A DNA stretch of 64,000 bases, taken from positions 11,828,632 to 11,892,631 of the forward strand of contig NC_087377.1 of the NCBI RefSeq assembly GCF_963675165.1. Reading direction: 5' to 3'. The position numbers were made by a program, and so were the translations under genes. Source of the stretch: Halichondria panicea (Eukaryota > Porifera > Demospongiae > Suberitida > Halichondriidae). This document shows, piece after piece, positions 54,917 to 64,000 of the stretch (position 1 is its first letter; every line of letters starts with the position of its first letter). Below the pieces are notes generated by a model that was not told the DNA's origin, did no database searches, and saw only the letters and a list, made by a program, of their open reading frames with translations.

Positions 54917-57654
54917 TTACAGCCCAATTGGTCCATATGCTTGGTTAGTGTTCAGTTCAATCTCCTCTTTGGGTGACACTTCTTCATAAACAGGACCAGC
55001 TGGTACAGTGGGTCTTACGTTAGCTTGTCCATCAACTGATGGGGAGTATACTGCCTTCTTATGAGAGCAAAGGTACATCACTAGGACTCCAGTGAGGAAT
55101 CCGATGATCATAAACAGAGCTGCTGTAACAATCACGCTAACGGAAACAGCAATTCCAAGGTCAGTACCAGTGAATAGAGTTGGGGATTGAGCTGTAGAAA
55201 TTCGGGAAATGATTGATCATGTTGCTAAAAAGGCCAAAAGTCTAAAATTAATGGCTGCATCAGTAGAGCTTTGCAGCTCACTTCTCACTCCTGCAGCTAC
55301 CAATAGCTAGCATTCTAGTGCAGAGCTAACTACTAAGTAGAGAAGCAACACTCCATGGACAAGTTTTGCTACGCACTCTGAAAAGGCATTCCTATAGTAA
55401 GCAAAACTAGGCATACTCGAGAACGAAGCATTATTTTGCACTCTTCTGAAAAGGCTGCAATGGCATTCCAAGTAAGCAAAACTAGGCAAACCCGAGAACC
55501 AGGTATTATTTTGCAAATCCATGAATACAAGTTATAAGCCCTCGTCCTCGGAGGTTTACTGCCATAAATTCTGATGTAGTGGACAATAAGTGTTATATAC
55601 CCACTTGAATGAAAAGTACTTGCTACCTCACCTTGGATACAACTAGCTAACAGTCTCAAAAACTATTGAAAACGAACAAAAAGCTTGTGCGTATAGCTTG
55701 TAGCCAGTGCTAAGCTTCTAGCTCTACGTACTAACTTGTCAATGTCCAAGCAGTGAGCCCCACCCTTCCTCCAGCCTTCCTGGTGTTTAGCGAGCCCTAC
55801 CCATCTATCCTGCCCTTGTCAACAAGTGTCTAGCTTCTTTTTGGCTGTGTAGATCTAGTATAAAATCAGTGCGCCCTCAAGGCAAGGGAGTTTATGAGCA
55901 ATGCGGGAGTTTATGGTAGTTAAACCCCACCCAGTTGCTATGATACAGACCCCAAGTGGGGAATATATCCAAAAATACATGACTAGAGAAGGTCTTACTT
56001 TTGATTCTTGAGCAGCTGAAACAGTCTACACACACACACACAGACACACACAACACGCAGCCGCACACCTCGCGCACTCGCACCGGGGCATAATTATTTA
56101 CTCACCTTTAGTTGGACGCACACACATGATTGCCTCAGGCTCAGTGCTCCAGACTCCAGCATTAGTGCAAGTGATGGTGTTGGGTCCAGTCAATGAGAGT
56201 CCATTGTCACACTGGTAAGTCAGCACTGTTCCCTCCAACACTGTCTCATTCAACTTCTCATAGTCCACTATAGTTCCGTTGGAGGGCTCAGCAGGAACAG
56301 TGCAGTTGACTGTGTGTGCAGGCAACAGTTAATCACATTCAATAAATAAATACACTACCTGGCGAAGTCCTGCACACCACAGCACCGGGGTCAGGCTCCC
56401 ACACTCCATTTTGTCTGTCTCCGGTGTCTCTGGTGCATGTGGCGTTTAAAACACCCATGGGAAAGAGTCCGTCATTGCACTGATAGATGACCTGTGACCC
56501 TTCTATGTAAGACTGGCCACTAATGCTTACATTACCCATAGAGGGGGCCACGGGAACAAGACAAGTCACCGGGGGTTCTGTATAATTATAAGGTAACTAT
56601 AAATATTTTAAATTAACGTACCCATTGTTGGGCACATGAAATCCTCTGGATCAGGATTCCACTGTCCATCACTACCACAGGTAGAGGTTACCATCTGATT
56701 ATCTTCAAAACAAGTGAAGGTAAGTATGGAGTTCAGAGTCGGTAAACTGGGTATCTGGACGTTGGCCACTCCACTAGCGACAGAGAGGGAGGAGGGACAG
56801 GCAACTGAGTACATGGAGAGAAGTATTAGTTAACATTGTGGGGACATTTTTTTAACCTATGGAAGGTATAGTGAGCAGCATTGAGGCATTGCTCATTCCA
56901 ATACAGTTAACAGCTCTGATGGTCACATTGTAGGGAATGTTGTAGGAGACAGTGATCTGTGCCGAGGTGGTCTCCATGGTGACTGGTGACCCAGAGAGAG
57001 GTGTTGGGGAGATGATAAGGACATAACTGACAGACACACCACCAGTAGATGAGGGAACATCCCATTCTAGAGTGATGTTGGAGGAGCTGGGTTGGCTTTG
57101 AGTGGAGGACACCCTTGTGTTCAGTGGAGGGGAGGGTGGTTCTGTGGGATCGGTCCATTGCAGATAATTCAAATGAAATCCATATTTAATCTCACTCACC
57201 AGCCACAGTGATAGTGAGAGGACCCTCTTGTGAGCTCTCTCCAAAACACACCACCATGGTACCCTCCACAGTGGAGGCCACAGACAGTGAAGTGAGAGTG
57301 GCAGTGAGCATTCCTCCACTGGAGTCAGTGAGAACACCACGGAATGCAAATATATTGAAAGCAGGATTCATAATACTCAAAGTGACGCTGTCTTGTTGGT
57401 TTTGTGGAGTAGTGACCATCCATCGTATGAAGGAACCAGGCAGAGTGCAGGTGAGGATGACAGGGTCATCAGGGCAGGCTGTAACGGTGGAGGGTGTCAA
57501 GGTGGCTGCAAAAATTATAGCGCATAAATTATGGTTTATGTGTATGGTTTATGTGTAACTTAAAAGCTAGTCTCTAGAACTACCTACCTTCCACCTGCCA
57601 TGAACACGTTAACAACAGAGCGACAACAAACATTAGACCTGATGCTTCTATCAT
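54917..57654 (-). CDS. G14: intact type A Ig-FN3-CCP3 transmembrane receptor on the minus strand
   Basis: Minus-strand exons in coding order: 57654-57588, 57505-57200, 57141-56857, 56804-56622, 56577-56359, 56309-56106, 55191-54917; 512 residues, all introns GT-AG and phase 1. Signal peptide 1-22 (MIEASGLMFVVALLLTCSW); Ig 23-124 (VILTCTLPG, IRWMVTTPQ, MVVCFG); FN3 125-219; CCP 220-280, 281-353, 354-421; TM about 439-461 (VIVTAALFMIIGFLTGVLVMY); tail with KAVYSPS, VYEEV and AYGPIGL, ending TAA where others use TGA. Its CCPs are the most diverged of the type A group (GDRQNGVWEPDP). The last intron, about 0.9 kb, carries an inserted element. No lesion found. Inversion sets it apart from the rest of the array. 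Confidence 0.88.
55550..55975 (-). mobile_element. Inserted element in the G14 last intron, copy 1
   Basis: TTTACTGCCATAAATTCTGA at one end through CAATGTCCAAGCAGTGAGCC to ACCCCAAGTGGGGAAT at the other. The same sequence in reverse orientation is at 63068-63465. Internally it has CTAGTATAAAATCAGTGCG. Class unknown; no ORF conserved between copies. Confidence 0.7.
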
Positions 57655-57805
57655 ATCTATCTGACTCTCACTATTCTAGATCATAGGCGACTCGAACTCC
57701 AACAAAGAACTTCAACGTTTATCATTTAAAAAAAGGTCGAACATATACCCTGGTGTAGTCCCCCGGACCGAATTCTGGCCTGACTTTATTTCCTGTCTAG
57801 CTATG
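57655..57805 (-). promoter_or_regulatory. Presumed 5' region of G14
   Basis: About 150 bases between the G14 ATG and the next inserted element. It includes ATTTCCTGTC (GACAGGAAAT on the coding strand), a GGAA core as seen upstream of other members. No clear TATA motif at a usual distance. Weak evidence. Confidence 0.25.
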
Positions 57806-58294
57806 GACACTGCAGCATGACAGGATGTAACGCCCACATTTACCTAGAGGAGGTGTGGCCTCGCGTCATAATTTATCATCAAGTTTCACGGAGGAATTGT
57901 GAGTGTACGGAGAAAGAAGAGAATATACGGAAGCACAACACCAAAACTTGCTCTCCTAGCTAGCTCAAAGACTACAAACGATCATAGTACTCCACAGTAG
58001 TTATAAATAATGCCTAGCTATATCCTGTGACATAAGAAAATGAATAGCATAGTCATTGTTGAAGAAATAAGCTATAAACTTACAGTGTAAGAGTTTGTTG
58101 CGCTTTCTATGGCTCCTGTGTTAATGTAACACTTATAGTAGATACTAAGATTGATAAACTAGTAGAAAATGCCTCTTGGAGAGACTCCAGAAGAGATAAA
58201 CACAAAGAACAGTAAAATAGCGCTGACGGTGCATAAAATACCTGCTGAGTCAACACAAATATCATGTGGGCGTGACATCCTGTCATGCTGCAGG
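57806..58294. mobile_element. Inverted-repeat element upstream of G14
   Basis: CTGCAGCATGACAGGATGTA and ACGCCCAC at 57808-57836 are mirrored by GTGGGCGTGACATCCTGTCA and TGCTGCAG at 58267-58293. About 490 bp between. No ORF of note. Confidence 0.7.
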
Positions 58295-58351
58295 AATGCA
58301 ATACAGGAGTAACTCATTAGCAAAAGGTCAACCTATGTCGTACCTCCTCTG

Positions 58352-59077
58352 CGGCTGATCAGAGATTGAAGAGAGAGGGGATATGAAACTTGATGACATG
58401 TTCATACAATCCGTGTTGCCCAAAAAATGGGCGTGGCACATTGTCTTTACTGCAAGTTCTATGTAAAATCATGTAAAACACTTTGTGGGACTGTATCTCT
58501 GGACTTGCTGCTACATATAGAACAAAGTTGATATTAAATGCAAGAGTGGACCTTTGGGAAGTGTAACAGCTCATCAGCTAAGAGCCAAGAGACAGCTTGT
58601 TCGATCACTTCAACTTTTTTGACCTCTTGTACTTGTCCTGGAGCAAAATTTTGCAAAATTGTACACTAAAAATCGATTATACTTTCAGCATCAGAGCGAT
58701 CTAGCCTTTGAGACAGGCACCAGTACATAGAATACATAGCTAACATTAAAACTCATCACTGAACCATCTTATGAAAACCAACTTGCTTTCTGCTACAGTC
58801 CCACAAAGGCTAGTATAGCCAATAAACCAGGGAATCTGGCGTTCTGGATTTTATTGCCACCAAATATATTTTAAAACAATCTGTGGCTAGTCAGTTATAT
58901 GATCATAATTCTTCAAGTGAGTCATCCAGCTTCCCATGGGCCTGTTTTATTTTATTTACAAATTAAACTGCCATTTTTACAGCAACACGGAGTGCCTAAA
59001 CTTTTTACTCTGATTTACATTGAGCACATAAGCTCACGTGACTAGTTTCATATCCCTTCTCTTCAATCTCTGGGCTG
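58352..59077. mobile_element. Inverted-repeat element, about 725 bp
   Basis: GAGATTGAAGAGAGAGGGGA and TATGAAACT near 58360-58390 are mirrored at 59044-59073 (AGTTTCATATCCCTTCTCTT, CAATCTC). Inside, GTGGGACTGTATCT (58486) is roughly mirrored by CTACAGTCCCACAAAG (58793). Decayed foldback/MITE. Confidence 0.6.
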
Positions 59078-59079
59078 AT

Positions 59080-59876
59080 TCGATTTAATAAGTGCTGACA
59101 TCAGCGTTTTACATTCAAATTGCACAGGAAGCGACTCATCACCGACTGTGCAGATATGGAAACACCCCGAAGTATTATTGCACTTGTTATTGCACACTAG
59201 GAAGTGATTCTTATTTCGTTTTCAGCAGTGAGAGAACAAGAAAAACATAGTTTACACACTTATAATCATGCATTGCAATGTTTATATCAGTCTCTTTTCT
59301 TGTTTTCTGATGCTCTGTATCACTTCTGTGCTCTTTTTGCAGTGAAGCTGAGGGTCAGGAGGTTGTCAGTGTTCATATTTAATGCATCAAACAGGCATCA
59401 GTGTTGGGAGTGGGCGCTTTGAGCGGAGTATTGCACATGTAGAAGTGTACTGCACCACCATATAAGCCTGTTCAGGCTTGTATAAAGTCGTTTTGGCTTC
59501 AAAAACGGTTGTCACACTTTTCTTCAGTTATAGCGGTGCATGTTTCCTCTTCTGATATACTGGAGCATGATAGAAAGCAAGCACATGCTGTTTATCCTTC
59601 AGAACTATCCATTTTCAAAACGGGTTGCTGGTTGTCAACGTTTTTCTTGTCTTTTTTCTTGTCTGTTCTCTACAAAATCTTTAAGTAGCCTTCTGCAAGC
59701 TCTCTTGGTGTTCTAGAGTCTTATTTGTTTGTCTTTCTAGCTGTTTTCTTTCTCTTAAACTCGTCTTACCTGGGAGAACTCAATTTTGTTGCTACGCATT
59801 CTTCTGGTTGATAAAGCAACCGCATGTTGCGCATGCGCAGATTCAACATGCATTTTGGTTGCCAAGCATTATCCCA
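59080..59876. other. Non-coding stretch
   Basis: No receptor exon, repeat end or domain recognised. A 72-codon ORF at 59204-59422 has no supporting feature. Confidence 0.4.
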
Positions 59877-59981
59877 TGGATACTGATGATTATCACTCGT
59901 CCGTGCCTAGTAACTGTCACTCGTGCCTTGCAGGCACTCGTGCAGTTACTGGCACGGACTCGTGATAATCTTCAGTACCGG
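59877..59981. repeat. Long hairpin, about 105 bp
   Basis: GGATACTGATGATTATCACTC and CGTGCCTAGTAACTG on the left pair with CAGTTACTGGCACGGACTCG and TGATAATCTTCAGTACCGG on the right; the centre CACTCGTGCCTTGCAGGCAC is itself self-complementary. Confidence 0.7.
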
Positions 59982-59997
59982 ACCGGTTGCCTTGCAT

Positions 59998-60471
59998 ACC
60001 GTATTCACCCGAATTACCGGGACACAAACAAATAATGACGGCTTGCAGTGTCCCTTGGAATAGAGCAAGAAAAATTACGTTAAAGTCGAATTAAGTGTCC
60101 CTGTATTAGGGTGTCTCGTAGTAATTAGAACGAATATTTCCCTATTTAAGGTATGTACACGGCCTCGATTCCAGGCCGAGGCTAGCTCTGCAGCTAAAAT
60201 GTCTTTCGTGCAGTTTAGAAGCTGTGTACGCGGGTTCCATGTCTACAAAGTGGTGTCTTCAACCGTCAGTGACATATTACAGTGCCAGAGAGTAGAATCC
60301 AGAGATTTTTTAAGAGTTTTAAGTCTCTATCGAGCTAACATGCTCTTTTTCGTTCTAATTAGATCGGGACGTCTAAAAATATTTACATTTCCTGTTGTTC
60401 CTTAATTATAGAGTGAAAGTCCGAAGTGTCCCTTAGAATAGAGTGTCCCGGTAATTCGGGTGAATATGGTA
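59998..60471. mobile_element. MITE with CCGTATTCACCCGAATTACC ends
   Basis: Left CCGTATTCACCCGAATTACC GGGACAC and right GTGTCCCGGTAATTCGGGTG AATATGG, with TA on both sides, as in Tc1/mariner-type elements. A half TAGCCTCGA-type palindrome (GGCCTCGATTCCAGGCCGAG) lies inside at 60162-60182. ORFs overlapping it are not genes. Confidence 0.8.
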
Positions 60472-60667
60472 TATACATATCTGATATGTACCGGTGTCAG
60501 AGGAATGAATGACCCCCCGGTGCAGGGTTGTATCCCTGCCCGGTGGGAGTGACCCCCGGTCATTCCTGCCTACATTGTAAGGTGTGGGGTCCCCCAGGAG
60601 TGAATGACTCTCCATATGCGCGTGCTTGTTTGTTCCCGCTAATGTGACCTGTTTCCATCTTACAACC

Positions 60668-60783
60668 TGTAACAATTTAGAATGAAAAGCCAGGATGGCT
60701 CTTCATTCTAAATTGTTACTACTACCTTGCTACACTAACCTTGCTCTTTATTAAAGAGCAAGGTTAGTAGCAAGGTAGTAGTA
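60668..60783. repeat. Two back-to-back hairpins
   Basis: First: ACAATTTAGAATGAAAAGCC with inverse GGCTCTTCATTCTAAATTGT (60669-60715). Second, directly adjoining: ACTACTACCTTGCTACACTA ACCTTGCTCT with inverse AGAGCAAGGTTAGTAGCAAG GTAGTAGT (60716-60783). Both nearly perfect. Confidence 0.75.
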
Positions 60784-60924
60784 GACAACAAGTGACAGCT
60801 GGAAATCGAATGTAGACCTAAATGTAGACCTATATGCATGTGAATGAAGAGTAAGGTTGCAAGGTTAATATGGGAAAGGACTGGAGCCAAGTGCTGAGCT
60901 GCAAATCGCTCAAATGTACAAGTA

Positions 60925-61270
60925 CACAATGGGTTACTGTCTGTGGCCTTTATTCAGCAGCAGAACAGTGGCAGCAACAAGTGTAGTTTATTTGCTATTG
61001 CCGCTGCATACCACGAATTGCAGAGACAATTATTTGGACCACATCATCCCAAAATGAGGCACTATACCTTGTACGTTGTTACGAAAATGAGAAACTGAGA
61101 AACTGAAGAAGATTTTTGAAGTCAAAAGAACTGAATAGCCAGCAAGAGACTAGAATGATTTCCAGCATTGTGATTTTACTGCCCTTGTCTCCATCCTGAC
61201 TCCTATGATGAAATGATACAGTGTGATACGTGCAACTCATGGTATCATTATACGTATCTCCACTTGGAGA
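60925..61270 (+). pseudogene. Transposon ORF relic: Ulp1-like protease end plus PHD finger
   Basis: In one frame 60945-61010 reads IQQQNSGSNKCSLFAIAAAY, resembling the C-terminal catalytic block of Ulp1/C48-type proteases (usually ...DCGLFAIA), with the acidic/Gly residues changed. After frame changes VRCYENEKL appears, then at about 61178-61255 CPCLHPDSYDEMIQCDTCNS WYHYTYLHLE, a PHD-finger half (C-x-C, CDTC, WYH) with a later Cys replaced. Ulp1 plus PHD is a known combination in eukaryotic DNA transposon ORFs. Several stops between: dead fragment. An adjoining TIR-like piece at 61674-61715 resembles the MULE MITE end. Confidence 0.6.
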
Positions 61271-61734
61271 ATAGCTATAGCTAGTTCAGTGTAGAATTTT
61301 TAGGCTTTCGTTATCTTCCACTGCTGTTTTTGTTTTTCATGCACTGTAATAATTATTTGCACTGTATTGTTTTTATTTTTCTGATAGATGTTGTTATAAT
61401 GCTTTACAGTGGATGTGAAAATGTTAACAGAGTGTTTGACTAAGTGAAGTAACGATAGTTAAGGAACAGCTATGCAGTCATTTGAGGATGTAAGTACTTA
61501 CTTAGTAGCCCTCGACCTCGAGTCATTTTTTCCAGGGGGGACCCGGAGTCATTCGTAACTAGGAGTCAGTGACCGGGGAGGTCATTTATTCCTAGGCATG
61601 ACTATCAGTTTAAAACGTTATTTTTCAGGGGGGTCAAATTTTATTTGCTAGAATTCCGACCTGGCCAGACTGAAGTGCTCAGACGGGGCCAGGGCGGCTG
61701 ATGCATGAGACTAGGCTAGACCCCCCCATAGATA

Positions 61735-61790
61735 GTAGCCTCGATCCCAGCCCCTCTCACTCAATTGAGAGCGGCCTGGAATCGAGGCTA
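61735..61790. repeat. TAGCCTCGA palindrome, copy 6
   Basis: TAGCCTCGATCCCAGCCCCT CTCACTCAATTGAGAG inverse, closing CGGCCTGGAATCGAGGCTA. Confidence 0.7.
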
Positions 61791-62150
61791 CATAGCCAGA
61801 GATGTTTTGTCATTGAATGCATGAACGTCACGCCTCAATTCATCTGCGTCGCATCCGTTATCGGTATAATTCTGTTTTTCATGCCCAGTGCAGCCTGACT
61901 AGACTAGCTAGCTAGCAACTTTCAAGGCAAAGATGGCGAAAGTAAGTTGAATAAGTGTACGTGCATGGCCTGTACAATTTTTATGTTGATATTGATTTCC
62001 AGGTCATTAAATTATTAATGTTGTACAAATTAAACTAGTATTTATGAAGTGCCAAATGAGTCAAAATGAATTTTGCCTAGGTCTCCACACAAACGTTGCT
62101 AGGACCTCCTATATGCTTTATTAGGAACTATATAGGAATCTTATATACTA

Positions 62151-63026
62151 CCGTAAGACCTCGATTTAAGGCGACCCTCCAAATATGCGACACCCAGGAG
62201 CTTCAGCAATTTTCTGACCTCTAAAAGTAGCGACAGCTGCGTTGACAATTATTTTTTAATGTCACGTTCTAAATAGAGGTAAATCATAGATAAAGAAGAG
62301 AGGGATTGGCAACCGAAGTTAAAACGTAGACTTTTGTGCAGGGGGTGTGGCTTAATCCTGAAACAATGCGTGTTCTCCCCCGCCGTAACGCCGCGAAACA
62401 CTTTTTTATGTTTGAGGCCTTACACAGAGCTTTCTAAGACCCCCCAAAACTTGATTTCCATGCCCCTTGATGATGGGTATTTAATATGTGGAAATTCCCA
62501 ACATTTTTTCTAGATTGTTGAGAAAGAGCTAGCGTACATAGTACTTTTTTCACCTCTTTTCACCGTTTTTTGATGGCTATGTACCAATAGCACCTATAAT
62601 ATAGCTGAGTCACCTATAGCCTCAAGCATGGAAATGAAGTCTAAGTTCAGCAGCAGGATTGTTATACTGACAGTAAGACAATCATTTGTCTCCTCAACTG
62701 TTCCCCGGCCAATCCCAGCCTGGATTTTCTTCCCATGTTGAAGTAAGCAGCCTCGAGTAAAGCCGGGGCAACACGGATGGTTATTTGAGGTCGCCAATCC
62801 CTCTTTCCTCTATGTATGGGTAAATGTAGCCACTCCCTAGCCTCGATTATAGCCCACTGGAAATCAGTGTTTTTAAGCAGCCTGAAATCGAGGCAAGTAG
62901 ACTCTACCTCCAATTAGATGCGACCCTCTAAATATGCGACTTCAATATAATTTTTCAACCTTCAAAAGAAGCGATCTCTAGCTTCGTAATTATTAAAAAG
63001 TGTCACTATAAATCGAGGTATTACGG
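62151..63026. mobile_element. MITE with CCGTAAGACCTCGATTTA ends and nested inserts
   Basis: Left CCGTAAGACCTCGATTTA and right TAAATCGAGGTATTACGG, with TA on each side (62149-62150, 63027-63028). Subterminal blocks ACCCTCCAAATATGCGAC and ACCCTCTAAATATGCGAC lie in the same orientation near each end. A TAGCCTCGA palindrome is nested at 62838-62899, and GGGATTGGCAACC (62308) / GGTCGCCAATCCCTC (62790) form inner inverted repeats. ORFs on the minus strand here are repeat-derived. Confidence 0.75.
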
Positions 63027-63067
63027 TAGGATACTATAATTATAGGAGATCCTATATTATTATACTA

Positions 63068-63465
63068 TAATATTCCTCACTTGGGGTCTGTATCGTAGCA
63101 ACTGGGTGGGGTTTAACTACCATAAACTCCCGCATTCCTCATAAACTTCGAGGCCGCACTGATTTTATACTAGATCTACACAGCCAAAAAGAAGCTAGAC
63201 ACTTGTGTGGGGCTCACTAAACACCAGGAAGGGTGGGGCTCACTGCTTGGACATTGACAAGTTAGTGCGTAGAGCTAAGAAGCTTACAAGCTATACGCAC
63301 AAGCTTTTTGTTCGTTTTCAATAGTTTTTGAGACTGTTAGCTGGTAGCAAGTACTTTTCATTCAAGTGGGTATACACTTATTGTCCACTACATTCAAATT
63401 TATGGCAAACGTAAACCATCTTTGGCGGTTTACTGCCATAAATTCTGATGTAGTGGACAATAAAG
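63068..63465 (+). mobile_element. Copy 2 of the element in the G14 intron, opposite orientation
   Basis: CTCACTTGGGGTCTGTATCG through TGGACATTGACAAGTTAG to CATAAATTCTGATGTAGTGG; reverse complement of 55550-55975. Near its end an inner inverted repeat (TTATTGTCCACTACATTC and GATGTAGTGGACAATAA) makes a stem of about 30 bp. Confidence 0.7.
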
Positions 63466-63696
63466 AGTTCCTATATAGTATCAGGAGCCCATAAATAAGA
63501 GAAGGAGCAGCTAACTTCAACATATATACTCAGGGATCACGTTTCGTCATTGCCGGTGAAATCGCACCTCCTTTTATGGAAGTGACTAAGTGCTTGCCTA
63601 GCATACTTATACTATAGTTGTCACACACCATTATGGGAGGGCTGAGGGGGCTGAGGTCATGCGCACGCGAGGTATATGCTAGTGGGTTCAGTTTCT

Positions 63697-63699
63697 ATA

Positions 63700-63735
<36 letters not shown>
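63697..63735. repeat. (TA)n microsatellite
   Basis: Pure TA run after ATAATTATA. Confidence 0.9.
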
Positions 63736-63775
63736 AGTTCTCATAATTATACATAATGTAGTATATAGGACTCGC

Positions 63776-63938
63776 AGGGTGTCATACAGGGGGGGGGGAA
63801 AGGGGGGATATCCCCCCCTTTCAATTATGAGTGTCCATAGCTGGGTATTGAAATAACAGTTGACCTTTTTTTAGCAACATTTTCTGGTTATTTTTCTCAT
63901 TTCCCCCTCTACTTCGAAATCCTGTATGACACCCTGAG
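63776..63938. mobile_element. Short hAT-like MITE
   Basis: CAGGGTGTCATACAGG and CCTGTATGACACCCTG are perfect 16-bp inverted ends about 163 bp apart. Flanks AGGACTCG and AGGAGGTC share AGGA. Interior has G/C runs (GGGGGGATATCCCCCCC). No ORF. Confidence 0.75.
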
Positions 63939-64000
63939 GAGGTCCTATAAATTAAGTATATAGGAGGTCCTATATAGATATAGTATCTAGGAGTTCCTAT

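Overview
The window is animal nuclear DNA. It is AT-rich, with short spliced introns (GT-AG, one recurrent GC-AG), many miniature inverted-repeat elements and tandemly duplicated multi-exon genes. The style (compact multi-domain receptor genes, frequent short AATTAT-type palindromes, pogo/MULE/TTAA miniature elements) fits a marine invertebrate. My best guess is a demosponge such as Amphimedon, but this is an inference, not a proof.

From 1 to about 57.7 kb the window is one gene cluster. I count 13 members or large relics of a single family of type I transmembrane receptors, plus smaller fragments. A complete member has seven exons: signal peptide; Ig-like domain; fibronectin type III (FN3) domain; three complement control protein (CCP/sushi) domains (two in some members); then one exon with the transmembrane helix and a short cytoplasmic tail. 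Every intron is phase 1 and each extracellular domain is one exon. The tail is nearly invariant in all members: GPVYEEVSPKEE, then a spacer, then NTNQAYGPxGL. It carries two spaced YxxV/YxxL tyrosine motifs. The Ig exons fall into types: type A (CPDDTVTFTCTLPG), type A-prime (CPNDPVVFTCSVSG), type B (CPMETVVFTCTAPG) and type C (CPGEAVLFTC).

Layout on + strand: G1 (1-2183, broken), G2 type B (4564-6463, broken), G3 type A-prime (7878-9829, broken), G4 type A (13929-15991, intact), a type C relic (17.5 kb), G5 type A (18542-20773, one frameshift), G6 type B (24553-26557, intact), G7 type B (31480-33049, signal exon damaged), G8 type B (35094-36705, one stop), G9 type A-prime (38159-40091, broken), G10 type C (42042-43580, broken), G11 type A (44694-47280, intact), G12 (47631-49215, chimeric relic), G13 type C (49793-53723, broken and carrying a LINE reverse transcriptase). 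G14 type A (54917-57654) is on the minus strand and intact. Only G4, G6, G11 and G14 read through from end to end by hand splicing. Blocks have been copied wholesale: 6.24-10.08 kb is repeated at 36.44-40.31 kb. Exons of an unrelated minus-strand gene have been amplified with the type B genes.

From 57.7 to 64 kb I see no receptor exons. This part is packed with foldback/MITE elements and a decayed transposon ORF (Ulp1-like protease end plus PHD finger).

Intact members would each give a cell-surface protein with a variable Ig/FN3/CCP ectodomain feeding one shared tyrosine tail. The high share of broken copies, domain chimeras and duplications is what birth-and-death evolution of recognition receptors looks like. 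A role in self/non-self or microbial recognition is inference only.
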